Shown here in pieces: positions 16,345 to 25,407 of a DNA stretch of 64,000 nucleotides; the first letter of the stretch is position 1; each line of letters starts with the position of its first letter. Origin of the DNA: Gordonia sp. SID5947. Lineage in GTDB: Bacteria > Actinomycetota > Actinomycetes > Mycobacteriales > Mycobacteriaceae. The translations under genes and the position numbers were made by a program. The notes under the pieces are model-generated. The model was not told where the DNA came from. It was given only the letters and a program-made list of their open reading frames with translations, and made no database searches. The stretch is taken from positions 2,976,001 to 3,040,000 of the forward strand of contig NZ_WWHU01000001.1 in assembly GCF_009862785.1 (NCBI RefSeq), written 5' to 3'.

Positions 16345-17155
16345 TCGCGCTGGCCGGCGCCCAGGTGTGCATCACCGGGGGCGCGCGGGGAATCGGCGCC
16401 GCCGCCGCGGCCGCGGCGGCCGAGCGCGGCGCAACGGTGTGGATCGGTGATCGTGACCTCGCCGCGGCGACCGAGACCGCGAAGTCACTGGGGCGCAGGG
16501 TCAATGCGTTGCATCTCGACGTCACGGACGAGTCCTCGTTCAAGGACTTCGTCGGTACCGTGTCCGATCGCGGTCCGATCGACATGTTCGTCAACAACGC
16601 CGGTATCCAGCACATGGGGCGCTTCGTCGATCAAGATCTCGAGGCCCTTCAGCGCGAGTTGGCCATCAACCTCGGTGCGGTCCTCACCGGAACTCACCTG
16701 GTGCTGCCGGACATGATCCGGCGTGGACGCGGACACGTGGTCAACGTGTCGTCTATGGCGGGAAAGATCACGACACCGGGGATCGCCACGTACAGCGCCT
16801 CGAAGTTCGGCGTCGTCGCGCTGGACCGGGCGATCCGTGCGGAGCTGGCCGGCACCGGGGTGACCCTCACGACGGTGATGCCCGCGGCGACGAACACCGA
16901 GCTGACCGCCGGGGTGCGTCTGCGCCTGCAACCGACGCTGCAACCCGAGCAGGTGGCGGCCGCCATCGTCGCCAGTGCGAACCACACCCGCGGCGAGGTG
17001 ACGGTGCCGCGGTACCTCGCCCCGATGGGGATCTTCGAGGAAGTGATCCCCCGTGGATCATGTGGCGCCTCAAGCGATTCGTCGGCGGCGCCGAGTACGG
17101 CGCGTTCGATCCGGCCCAGCGGCGCGCCTACCTCGAACGCAGCCGGACGTCGTGA
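16341..17155 (+). CDS. Short-chain dehydrogenase/reductase, apparent frameshift near C-terminus
   Basis: From the GTG at 16341 the protein reads as a classical SDR: TGGARGIGAAAA (NAD(P) loop, about 12-23), NNAGIQHMGRF (about 87), catalytic Ser in NVSSMAGK and YSASKFG (about 153). A 1-nt loss in the C5 run at 17048-17052 breaks the frame. Restoring it gives EVIPPWIMWRLKRFVGGAEY and an ending ERSRTS with stop at 17153-17155, a natural SDR tail of about 271 aa in total. The restored stop overlaps the GTG of the next gene by 4 nt, which supports the correction. Substrate unknown. Confidence 0.8.
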
Positions 17156-18098
17156 GAACAGGACAGTTCGTGACGAATCTGAATCTGGCCGACACGCTGG
17201 CCACGATCAAAGCCCGTCAGTGGATGTTGACCGACATCGACTGGAATGCGCCCGGCGCGGATCTCATCCGCGATGACCAGCGGGACGATCTCAAGGCGTT
17301 CATGTCGGATCTCATGTGGATCGAGCATGTCGGTGCCCGCGCCTTCGCGGGACTGGCGTTGCACGCACCGACCGAGGAACTCAAGGAGATCTATCGGTAC
17401 TTCCACGCCGAGGAGCAGAAGCACGCCAATGCCGAACTGGCGCTGATGAAGCGCTGGAATCTCCTCGAGGAGGGGGAGATCCCCTGCCGGGTGTGATGAT
17501 CTCGCATTCGCTGGACACGATGGACAAGATGGCCGACACCGCGCCGTTCGAGTATCAAGCCACCATCATCCCGATGCTGGAGGTTGCACTCGACGGTGCG
17601 CTGTTGAAGTTCTTGACCGACGAGGTCGAGGACCCACTGTTGAAGGTCGTCCTCAACAAGATCAACGCCGACGAATCACGCCATCTCGCAGTGGGTTTCC
17701 ACGTGATGGGGATGCTGTCCGGGGCGCGGGCCCGACGCACGGCGCTCGTACTGTTCAAGCTCGCGTACAGCATGCGGGTCGTCTCTCTTCGCAGTGTCAT
17801 CGCCACACTCCCCATCATCGGGAACATGCGCGAAGAGCTGTATGCGATGGGACTCGACGGCGATCGGCTCTCGGTCGCGATGGACCGCTATCGCAAGGCA
17901 GGCGAACGCGATCCCCGGCTGGAGTCGAACCGGTACTACAAGATCGTCCGCGGATACTCGCGGCTGGTGATGGAACGACACCCGGTCTGGTCCCGCATCG
18001 AGTCGGCGATGATCGATTACGCCAACCGGATCCCCCTCGACAAGTGGCCGACTCGCCCGACGTGGTCCCACGAGCTGACGTATCGGACCACCGACTGA
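17152..18098 (+). CDS. Ferritin-like di-iron protein, apparent frameshift
   Basis: Two frames together give one protein of about 315 aa. The first part (GTG 17152 or GTG 17170) has WIEHVGARAF and YFHAEEQKHANAEL. After a 1-nt loss in the C4 run at 17481-17484 the second frame continues from PGVMISHSLDTMDKMADTAP and contains NKINADESRHLAVGFHVM. The paired E-x-x-H motifs (EEQKH and DESRH) are di-iron carboxylate ligands of ferritin-like oxidases. A hydroxylase, desaturase or aldehyde-handling role is possible. It lies between an SDR and a monooxygenase remnant, which fits an oxidation pathway. Interruption is more likely a consensus error than decay, because both halves are well kept. Confidence 0.75.
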
Positions 18099-18142
18099 TA
18101 CCGGCGGCGGACGCGGCACGCGACGACGACACGGTTGGCCGC

Positions 18143-18430
18143 GTGTTCACGGTGCTGGTGATCGGTGCCGGGTTCTCGGGCATCGGGGCCGCGATCAGAC
18201 TCCGCGAAACGGGGGATCGACGACTTCGTCGTGCTCGAGCGCGGTAACGAGGTCGGCGGCCGTTCGAACCGCGGACCTGGAGCAGGCTTACGCGGACGGC
18301 GCCGGGATCCAGGACTACATCCTGGACGTCGTCGAGAAGCGAGACGTGCGCCGTCTCGTGAGGTTCGGTCACGATGTCTCGTCGTTGCGCTTCGGCGACG
18401 ACGACGGGATCTGGCGGGTCACGACGAATA
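18143..18430 (+). pseudogene. Baeyer-Villiger-type flavin monooxygenase remnant
   Basis: The start VFTVLVIGAGFSGIGAAIRL is the FAD dinucleotide-binding loop. An extra base in the G5 run at 18211-18215 shifts into the frame with IDDFVVLERGNEVGG. After that the expected GTW-type segment and the cysteine/glycine-rich block are missing, and sequence resumes as IQDYILDVVEKRDVRRLVRF and continues to GIWRVTTN near 18426. Everything beyond that, most of a normal 480-540 aa enzyme, is absent; the OPT transporter gene reads in from the other strand. So this is a true deletion remnant, not just a frameshift. It was probably the last gene of the TetR-controlled group, in the style of MymA/EthA-like enzymes. 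Confidence 0.75.
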
Positions 18431-18465
18431 CATCGGGGCCTCGACGCCGCCGCGTCGCGAGGCCG

Positions 18466-20493
18466 TCAACGGAGCGGAGTCCGGGCATCGGCTGCGCCGG
18501 CCCCCGATTCCTCCTTCGAAGCCCACCTGCGCGTCCACCTGTAGAGCCATGCCACCACCGCGACGAACAGCACCACACCCAGGATCTCCGAACCGGTCTC
18601 CCACCCGTCGCCGATGAACGGCAGGTTGAGCACGGCGTCGTTGCCGGTTGATGCGACGATCGCCGCGAAGACCACGTTCCACAAGCTCTCGCCGACGATC
18701 AGGCCGGTCGCCAGGAGCACGCCCATCCGCTTCTTGCGCTCCACATTCCGGCCGGTTCGCTCCGCCCATCTGTTGTAGGCGCGGCCGATGAAGGCACCGA
18801 TGGGGATCACCAGGGTGACCGACATGGGCAGGTACATACCCATACCGACGGCCAGCGGTGGCACCCGCAGTCTGGTCGTGGTCCTGCCCAGTACCTCGTC
18901 GACCACGATGACCGCGATCCCGATCAGCGCACCCACCCCGATCAACGCCCAGTCGAGATCGCCGCCGAACACCCCTTCGGCCAGCGACGAGATCAGGCCG
19001 GCCTGCGGGGCGGGGAGGGCATCCTCATCGGCTCCCGGCGCACCGACGAACCCGAACGCCGTCTGCATCAACTGCAGAACGGGCGGAATCACCACCGACC
19101 CGAACACCACCCCGATGACCAGCGCCACCTGCTGCTTCCACGGTGTCGCGCCGACCAGCTGGCCGGTCTTGAGGTCCTGCAGGTTGTCGTTGGAGATCGT
19201 CGCGACGCCGAAGACTATGGCTGCGGTGAACAGCGTGTAGGCGACCAGAGCGGTCGACTGTGAGTCATCCGCCGAACCGAAGGTGATCTTGATCAGGACG
19301 GCGGCGACCAGCACCACCACGATCCCGACCCCGGAGATCGGGCTGTTCGACGAACCGATCAGCCCGGCCATGTATCCGCAGACGGAGGCGACGACAAGAC
19401 CGATCACGAACACGAAAGCGATGCTCACGATGATGATCCCGACGGCGCTCCCGTGCAGCACCGTGCCACTCGCGAAGTCCCACAACATGAAACCGATGGG
19501 GATCAGCGAGGCCAGGATCACCCCGGCGACGATGGTGACCGGGATGTCCTGTTCGGTGAGGTCGACCGTCGTTCCTGCGCGGCGCGCACGCGTGGAGACC
19601 ATCGCATCCCGAATGCCACGGGCGATGGGCCCGATGATCTTGATGAGCGTCCAGATGGCCGCCACCGCAATCGCACCCGCGCCGATGAATCTGACGTCGT
19701 TGGTGAACGCATCGCTCACCACGTCTTCGATCGAACCGGTCGCCGGGAGGTCGCCCCAGGTGCGGATCGGCAGCAGCACACCGAAGGAGATGATCAGGCC
19801 GATCAGCATCGAGATGCCCACCGTGATGCCGACCAGATGGCCGACACCGATCAGCGAGAACAGCAACCCGGCGCCGAACATCGTCCCGCCCTGGCCGATA
19901 CGCGCGAAACCCGAGATGGTCCCGGCTATCAGCTTGGTCTGGGTGAGCAACGAGAAGATCGCGGAGACAACACTTCCCACCACGATGACCCGCAGACCGC
20001 GCCGGTTCTCCTCGGCACCCTGCGCGGTGTCACCGACCTTCAGGACCTCGGCCGCCGCCGCACCCTCTGGATATGGCAGGTCGGAGCCGGTCACCAGGGC
20101 ACGTCTGAGGGGGATCGAGTACATCACGCCGAGAATGCCGCCGATGAGACACACCGCCACGGTCGTCCAATACGGAAAGCCTGTCCACCAGCCGATCATG
20201 ATGAGTCCGGGCAGGACGAAGATGATCGCCGACAGGGTTCCCGCCGCCGACGCGATCGTCTGCACGATGTTGTTCTCGACGACGGAATGATCGGCGAAGT
20301 ACCGCAGCAGGCTCATCGAGATGACGGCCGCCGGAATGGCGGTGGCGAAGGTCAGACCCACCTTCAGACCGAGATAGACGTTCGCGGCTGTGAACACCAA
20401 GGTGATCAGCCCGCCGAGGACGATCCCGCGAATGGTGAGTTCTTTCAACCCCGCGGATGCGGCGCCCTTCACGGCGGAGCCTGGCGTGGACAT
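18466..20493 (-). CDS. OPT-family oligopeptide (or metal-siderophore) transporter
   Basis: The 675-aa protein has about 14-16 hydrophobic segments throughout and matches the OPT family in length and pattern, with GAAAAEVLKVG (about 145) and VGATPWKQQVALVIGVVFGSV (about 455-475) typical of the bacterial branch. These carriers import peptides, or iron and other metals chelated to small molecules, by proton symport. There are no linked peptidase or siderophore genes. Its 3' end has replaced or abuts the monooxygenase remnant. The 140 bp upstream contain no gene. Confidence 0.85.
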   Translation of the reverse strand: MSTPGSAVKGAASAGLKELTIRGIVLGGLITLVFTAANVYLGLKVGLTFATAIPAAVISMSLLRYFADHSVVENNIVQTIASAAGTLSAIIFVLPGLIMIGWWTGFPYWTTVAVCLIGGILGVMYSIPLRRALVTGSDLPYPEGAAAAEVLKVGDTAQGAEENRRGLRVIVVGSVVSAIFSLLTQTKLIAGTISGFARIGQGGTMFGAGLLFSLIGVGHLVGITVGISMLIGLIISFGVLLPIRTWGDLPATGSIEDVVSDAFTNDVRFIGAGAIAVAAIWTLIKIIGPIARGIRDAMVSTRARRAGTTVDLTEQDIPVTIVAGVILASLIPIGFMLWDFASGTVLHGSAVGIIIVSIAFVFVIGLVVASVCGYMAGLIGSSNSPISGVGIVVVLVAAVLIKITFGSADDSQSTALVAYTLFTAAIVFGVATISNDNLQDLKTGQLVGATPWKQQVALVIGVVFGSVVIPPVLQLMQTAFGFVGAPGADEDALPAPQAGLISSLAEGVFGGDLDWALIGVGALIGIAVIVVDEVLGRTTTRLRVPPLAVGMGMYLPMSVTLVIPIGAFIGRAYNRWAERTGRNVERKKRMGVLLATGLIVGESLWNVVFAAIVASTGNDAVLNLPFIGDGWETGSEILGVVLFVAVVAWLYRWTRRWASKEESGAGAADARTPLR

Positions 20494-20633
20494 GACGGCG
20501 ACCCCTTACCCGACCTGTTCGGTGTTGTGGACTCACACAACTGTAGGAGGGGGGTGGGTGATCCGCAGGGATTCCGTCCAGCGTCGGCCACGCTGGTTGT
20601 GAAGGGGTCCGAGAAGCCGGTTTCGGTGAGAAG

Positions 20634-21374
20634 TCAGTCGCCGCTGCCGGCGCGCGGAACGTCGGCGTCCGGAACGGCACACCCGTCGGGGCCGCAGGTG
20701 TCGGCAGATTCGACCCCGATCGGGACCAGTTGCTCGTCCCATACGAGTTGCAATGCCCGGGCGAACGTTTCGGACGGTTGCGCACCCGACACCGCATATT
20801 TGCCACCGAACACGAAGAACGGCACGCCGGTTGCGCCGATGGCGGCGGCCTCGTTCTCGTCCCGGCGGACGGCGTCCGCATAAGCCTCGGGGTCGTCGAG
20901 GATCGCACGCACCCGTACCTCGTCGAGTCCCGCCCGGACCGCGATCTCCACCAACCGCTCACGATCTCCGAACGCCGGCTCCTCGTCGGCGAAGTTCGCC
21001 GCATACAGAGCATCGAGCAACGCGTCCTGCCGATCTTCGGCAAGCGCGTGGTGAAGGAGGCGATGCATGTCGAAACTGCTGCCGAAGTCGCGGCCCTGTG
21101 TTCGATAAGCCAGACCCAGTTCGCCGGCCTGGGCGGCGATGCCCCGCTCATTCGCCGCCGCCTGCTCCACCGAGATCCCGTACTTCTGCGCGATGTGCTC
21201 GACGACGGGCGCGCTGGTCCCCGGGGCCAAGGTGGGGTCGAGCTCGAACGAGCGATGCACCACCGTGACGCCGTCTCGCTGCGGGAACTCCCGGAGAGCC
21301 TCCTCAAAACGTCGCTTTCCCAGGTAGCAGAAGGGGCAGTTGATGTCGGTCCAGATGTCGACCGTCACGGTCAT
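20634..21374 (-). CDS. DsbA-family oxidoreductase (FrnE-like)
   Basis: I start this 246-aa protein at the ATG 21372-21374 (MTVTVDIWTDINCPFCYLGK), because upstream sequence in frame is low quality. CPFC is the thioredoxin-fold active site; FGDRERLVEIAVRAG and the late TGVPFFVFGGKYAVSGAQP (cis-Pro region, about 190) are typical of cytoplasmic FrnE-type proteins. There is no signal peptide, so it should work on cytosolic thiols or isomerise aromatic intermediates. A C-terminal CGPDGC adds two more cysteines. Divergent from a MarR gene 145 bp away. Confidence 0.85.
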   Translation of the reverse strand: MTVTVDIWTDINCPFCYLGKRRFEEALREFPQRDGVTVVHRSFELDPTLAPGTSAPVVEHIAQKYGISVEQAAANERGIAAQAGELGLAYRTQGRDFGSSFDMHRLLHHALAEDRQDALLDALYAANFADEEPAFGDRERLVEIAVRAGLDEVRVRAILDDPEAYADAVRRDENEAAAIGATGVPFFVFGGKYAVSGAQPSETFARALQLVWDEQLVPIGVESADTCGPDGCAVPDADVPRAGSGD

Positions 21375-21519
21375 GGCAGGCAGTCCTCTCCGTCCGCAGC
21401 TCTCGGACGGCGGACACGGTGACTCCAACGCCGTCGGCGGCCCCGATGTTCCGCCACGAATCGGCGGACAGCCGGATGCCGCCCGCGCATGTCGGTACTC
21501 TGTCGGAGCACAGTCGGCC

Positions 21520-21990
21520 ATGGCCGACCGCATCGAGGGGGAAGGTTCGACTGCGACGATGGGCCCGGATCCGATCACCGACCTGGAGGCCGAGCTCGTC
21601 GACATCTGGCGTCGCGGCCGCATCAAGATCCGTGAGCGCGCCCGCGCGATCCACCCGAAACTCGATCCGGTGTGTTACCCGATCCTCGTGCTGCTCTCTC
21701 GCCACGACGCACTACCGATGTCGGATCTGCTCGGCGAGCTCGCGCTGGAGAAGTCGACGCTGACACGTCAGATCGACTCGGTGGTGCGCCTCGGCCTGGT
21801 CGAGCGGCATCCCGACCCGGATGACGCGCGCGCCCGACTCGTGGCGTTGACCGAGAGTGGGCGTTCCCGGTTCAACGACGTCGCGCTCACCGCCCTCGCC
21901 GACTGGCGGGACCAGTTGTCGCGATGGGACCCCGAGGACGTCCGACAACTCGCCGACCTCCTCCGGCGGCTGGCGGAGAGCACCAGCTAG
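21520..21990 (+). CDS. MarR-family transcriptional regulator
   Basis: The 156-aa winged-helix protein has MSDLLGELALEKSTLTRQID as recognition region (about 67-86) and the wing GLVERHPDPDDARARLVALT (about 91-110). MarR proteins usually respond to phenolics or oxidants through their own ligand pocket or cysteines. ATG 21520 was chosen for length and a GGAG about 13 nt upstream; ATG 21559 is an alternative. It is divergent from the DsbA/FrnE-like gene, the likeliest target. Confidence 0.87.
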   Translation: MADRIEGEGSTATMGPDPITDLEAELVDIWRRGRIKIRERARAIHPKLDPVCYPILVLLSRHDALPMSDLLGELALEKSTLTRQIDSVVRLGLVERHPDPDDARARLVALTESGRSRFNDVALTALADWRDQLSRWDPEDVRQLADLLRRLAESTS

Positions 21991-22136
21991 CGCCGCGGCC
22001 GGCGGGTACGAGGTTCGACCGGCCGGCAGCCGCTGCACGGGGCGAGTAGCCCGGTCCACGGCTGAGTACCCGATCGTGCGAGGTCGGGTACCGGGCTACG
22101 CGTGGCACGCGCGCTCGGCGGTCTTAGCGTTCGATC

Positions 22137-22478
22137 ATGGACGCCGACGATCCGCCCCCGGTCGCGAGATCTCGTCGCGCGGCAACGGCTCGGCGGGGTC
22201 ATCTCAGCCGTCGGATCGCGGCGATCACCGGCGCCGTCACGCTCGGCGTCGTCGGATGCTCACCAGGCAGTGTCGTCGTCCTCGACGCCGGACACCCGAG
22301 TCATGTCGTCCCGGTCGTGCCGAGCGAGCCGGCCGACAGCGTCTGCGGCACCAATCCCGTCCGGCCTCCCGCCGCATTCACCGCTCGATTGGAACGCGCG
22401 CTGACGAGCGGCGGTGGCCGCCACGCCGGGCTTCCCGCACCTGTTGCGTCCCGCCCCGTGCCCGCCTCCTTTTGCTGA
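22137..22478 (+). CDS. Possible small lipoprotein, unknown function
   Basis: A 113-aa reading has an arginine-rich N-terminus, a hydrophobic stretch (IAAITGAVTLGVVGC, about 27-41) and a lipobox-like VVGC, followed by a Pro/Val-rich region with a second Cys. This is the profile of an exported lipoprotein. The C-terminus looks short and could be a truncation or frameshift product. No family is recognised. It lies between a MarR and an SDR gene without overlap. Confidence 0.35.
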   Translation: MDADDPPPVARSRRAATARRGHLSRRIAAITGAVTLGVVGCSPGSVVVLDAGHPSHVVPVVPSEPADSVCGTNPVRPPAAFTARLERALTSGGGRHAGLPAPVASRPVPASFC

Positions 22479-22579
22479 CAGTCCTTCTCCCACTCCGTGC
22501 GACCCGACGATGCATGTACAGCGGTGCACCGAAGCGCATACTGACACGGTCCGACGTCCTGCGCGAGGAGTCCGAAACC

Positions 22580-23527
22580 ATGCCCAGACTGCGCATGCGA
22601 CGTTCATCATCCACCGATGCCGCCTCGTTGGACGGGAAGGTCGCGCTGGTGACCGGCGCGGCGCGGGGCATCGGCCGGGCCACGGCACTGATGCTGTCCG
22701 AGCGCGGCACGGACCTCATCCTGCTCGACATCGACGAGACACCGCTGCGCGAGCTCGCGGACGAGATCGGACCCGACCACGCGGTGGCGCATCGCGTGGA
22801 CGTCACCGATTTCGAGCAGGTGCGCGCCGCGGTGGAACTCGGTGTCGCGCGATTCGGTGGGATCGATCTTGTTCTCGCCAACGCCGGCATCGCGTCATAC
22901 GGTTCGCTGCTGCAGGTGGATCCGGCGGTTTTCGCGCGGGTGGTCGACGTCAACGTCACGGGTGTCTTCAACACCTTTCGAGCCGCGCTGCCATCGGTGA
23001 TCGAACGCAAGGGATACGTCCTCATCGTGTCCTCCGCCGCAGCCTTCATCCCGTTGATCGGCCAGTCACCGTACAACGCGAGCAAGGCAGCGATCGATCA
23101 TCTGGCCACCTCGTTGCGCGCCGAGGTCGCGCATCGTGGCGTCGCGGTGGGTAGCGCCCACATGATGGTCATCGACACAACACTCGTCCGGGAGGTCGCC
23201 GCAGACCTACCGTCCTTCTTCGCCGCGCTCGACGAACTTCCCGCGGCGGTACGCGCGATCATCTCCGTCGATCACTGCGCTGCCGCCATCACGAACGGGC
23301 TGGCTCAGCGTAGCCGTCGCATCTATGTACCGCGGTGGGTCTCGGTGACCAACTGGCTCAAACCTGTTCTGGCGTCTCGCATCATGGACAAGCAGTACGC
23401 CGACATCTCGTCTCGTCATCTCGGCCGGGTCGATGCCGAGGTCGCCGCCCTGCACCGCTCCACAAGTGCGCGCAACATCGCTGTCGGTCATCTTCCGACC
23501 ACGTCTGACCCGGCAGTCGACGGCTGA
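22580..23527 (+). CDS. Short-chain dehydrogenase/reductase
   Basis: The 315-aa classical SDR has TGAARGIGRATALML (about 25-39), NAGIASYGS (about 103), catalytic Ser in IVSSAAAF (about 152) and YNASKAAIDHLA (about 166). The C-terminal extension (YVPRWVSVTNWLKPVLASRI) is typical of actinobacterial SDRs thought to act on lipids or steroids. ATG 22580 follows GAGGAG with a 10-nt gap. It converges with the DUF2236 gene, with 5 nt between stops. Confidence 0.85.
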   Translation: MPRLRMRRSSSTDAASLDGKVALVTGAARGIGRATALMLSERGTDLILLDIDETPLRELADEIGPDHAVAHRVDVTDFEQVRAAVELGVARFGGIDLVLANAGIASYGSLLQVDPAVFARVVDVNVTGVFNTFRAALPSVIERKGYVLIVSSAAAFIPLIGQSPYNASKAAIDHLATSLRAEVAHRGVAVGSAHMMVIDTTLVREVAADLPSFFAALDELPAAVRAIISVDHCAAAITNGLAQRSRRIYVPRWVSVTNWLKPVLASRIMDKQYADISSRHLGRVDAEVAALHRSTSARNIAVGHLPTTSDPAVDG

Positions 23528-23532
23528 GCGCC

Positions 23533-24777
23533 TCAGCCGTGCTTGCCCACCGGCAACACACCGATCTCGGCGGCGTCCGCACCGAAATGCCGGAACATGG
23601 CGCGCTCCCGTGCTGTTCGACCGCGCCATTCGAGATAGCGGGGGCCGACTGAGGTACGTCCGATGACCCGGTAGCTGACCGTGTTCCGGACCCACGCGGC
23701 GCCGAAGGCCCACGGCACACGTTGTGGCAGACGGAGATCGCGCATCCCGTGACTGCCGAGGAAGCCTTCCAGCATGCTGAGCAGCCGCTCGCGGGTGTAG
23801 CGCGCAGACAACTCGTGTGCGTACCGATAGTGCAGCTCGCTCTGGACCTCGACGAGCGCGTTCGCCAGTTGGGCTCCCGCATCGGTCACGTCACTCTGCG
23901 ACAACAGGATCGCGTAGCTCAGCTGATGCTGGTCACGTTCCTCGTCGAACAACCAGTCGTCATCGACGCCGATGAGCCAACCCGCGTATTTCCACAGATG
24001 CATCAGCGCGCGCGAGTCGTCCTTCGAGATCGGCACCCCGAGCGCACGCACGCCCATCATCAAGGCTCCGCTGAAGAGATTGAGGGTGGACGCCAGGTCG
24101 GTTTGGTTGATGGGCAGGCCCCACTCTGTACTGTCCCATCGGCCGTTTCGTTCGAAGGCCTCGTTGACGAGCGCATGCATCAGGCGGACGTGCACGGTGA
24201 GCTTCCAGCCGTCACCGTTTCGGTGCATCCCGCCCGGCTGCCCGACGGCGATCGCCCAGGTCTGGGTCTCCCCGAGCCGACGCCGTGTGCTGTTGCCCGA
24301 CAGTCCGCCCGTTTCGGCGAGCAGGTCGACCGGCCCACCGAAACGGTAGCCACCGATCAGCGAGAGTTGCAGGAGTACGTCGTTGGCGTTCTGTCCGAAG
24401 CGGCGGAACACCGCGGCCCCACGTTCGCACAGCTCTCGATCGACCCAGGACGGTGTGTCCTCCACCATGGCGAAGAACGTGCGCAAAGCCGCCGGACTCG
24501 CGTCACTCACACCTCGTTCCAGTGCCTCCTGGAACTGGCCCATCGAGACCCGGCCCGGATCGTCCTTCGGCAGCCTCATCGCCGCGACCAAGGCGGCCGC
24601 CTTCTCATCGCGCATCATCAGCCGCCGACCCAGGAGTGCGAGATCGTCCCGGGACGGCTCGGCAAGACGCCAGTACATCCGGAGGAGCTTGCCCATCCGG
24701 CGTCCGCGCTCCTCCGCCGCCCGATGACGCCGCGGCGGTCGTGTCGAGGCGGCAGCAGCCTCCGAGGTCACAGACAT
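23533..24777 (-). CDS. DUF2236 / latex-clearing-protein-like oxygenase family
   Basis: The 414-aa protein has the DUF2236 core shared with rubber oxygenase Lcp: TRRRLGETQTW (about 163-173) and LTVHVRLMHALVNEAF (about 192-207). In Lcp the first block carries the Arg, Lys and Thr near heme and the second the axial His. Here the Arg-x3-Thr spacing and VRLMHA His are kept but the Lys position is Glu (GET). There is no Tat or Sec signal, unlike secreted Lcp. It is therefore more likely an intracellular heme protein of the wider family than a rubber oxygenase. Convergent with the SDR gene. Confidence 0.75.
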   Translation of the reverse strand: MSVTSEAAAASTRPPRRHRAAEERGRRMGKLLRMYWRLAEPSRDDLALLGRRLMMRDEKAAALVAAMRLPKDDPGRVSMGQFQEALERGVSDASPAALRTFFAMVEDTPSWVDRELCERGAAVFRRFGQNANDVLLQLSLIGGYRFGGPVDLLAETGGLSGNSTRRRLGETQTWAIAVGQPGGMHRNGDGWKLTVHVRLMHALVNEAFERNGRWDSTEWGLPINQTDLASTLNLFSGALMMGVRALGVPISKDDSRALMHLWKYAGWLIGVDDDWLFDEERDQHQLSYAILLSQSDVTDAGAQLANALVEVQSELHYRYAHELSARYTRERLLSMLEGFLGSHGMRDLRLPQRVPWAFGAAWVRNTVSYRVIGRTSVGPRYLEWRGRTARERAMFRHFGADAAEIGVLPVGKHG

Positions 24778-24879
24778 GAGACAATTCTATCAATTCGTCT
24801 CATCCGGGACAACGGTCGCCGACCCATCCAATTGTCGGTGCGCCGTCGTACGGTGGTCGTACCCGACCGAGGAGAACCG

Positions 24880-25383
24880 ATGGGTACTCGACGTCACGCG
24901 ACCATCGCCACGGTGATCGGTGGTCTGACCCTGGTCGCCGACGGGGACCAGGTCGTCGGCTGCCACTTCCCGCCGACTGACACCTCGACGCTGGGCGATC
25001 CCGTCGCGCCTGGCGACGACCCATTGCTCGGGCGGGCAGCCCAGCAGGTGGGCGAGTACCTCGAGGGCACGCGCGTCAGTTTCGACCTCCCACTACGCAC
25101 CGAGGGCGACGATTTCCAGGAGCGGGTGTGGGCAGCGCTTCGTGAGATCCCGTTCGGAACCACGGTCAGCTACGGCGACGTCGCCACAGGTCTCGGCGAC
25201 CCAGCGCTCGCCCGCCGGGTGGGCCGCGCCGTCGGACAGAATCCGATCGGCGTCATCATCCCCTGCCATCGCGTGATCGGCGCCGACGGTTCGCTCACCG
25301 GCTTCGGCGGCGGACTCGAACGCAAACGGCAGCTGTTGGAACTCGAGGAGCCGGCCGAGGTCCGCGAGGCACGCCTCTTCTGA
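24880..25383 (+). CDS. ogt: Methylated-DNA--protein-cysteine methyltransferase
   Basis: The 167-aa Ogt-type suicide DNA repair protein carries the acceptor PCHRV (IPCHRVIGADGSLTGFGGGL, about 127-146) and the DNA-binding helix VSYGDVATGLGDPALARRVG (about 97-116). It removes alkyl groups from O6-alkylguanine. The ATG at 24880 has GGAGAA upstream; the frame is open further upstream but that part lies over the opposite gene. The SDR gene follows after 24 bp. Confidence 0.9.
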   Translation: MGTRRHATIATVIGGLTLVADGDQVVGCHFPPTDTSTLGDPVAPGDDPLLGRAAQQVGEYLEGTRVSFDLPLRTEGDDFQERVWAALREIPFGTTVSYGDVATGLGDPALARRVGRAVGQNPIGVIIPCHRVIGADGSLTGFGGGLERKRQLLELEEPAEVREARLF

Positions 25384-25407
25384 TCGCACCTCCCCTACCC
25401 TCGTGGC

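Noticed and set aside
19453..20883. A 476-aa plus-strand open frame across the OPT gene
   Set aside because: Composition shadow of a hydrophobic gene on the minus strand; the product is charged and repetitive.
23533..24777. True rubber oxygenase (Lcp)
   Set aside because: There is no export signal and the conserved Lys position is Glu, so only family membership is supported.
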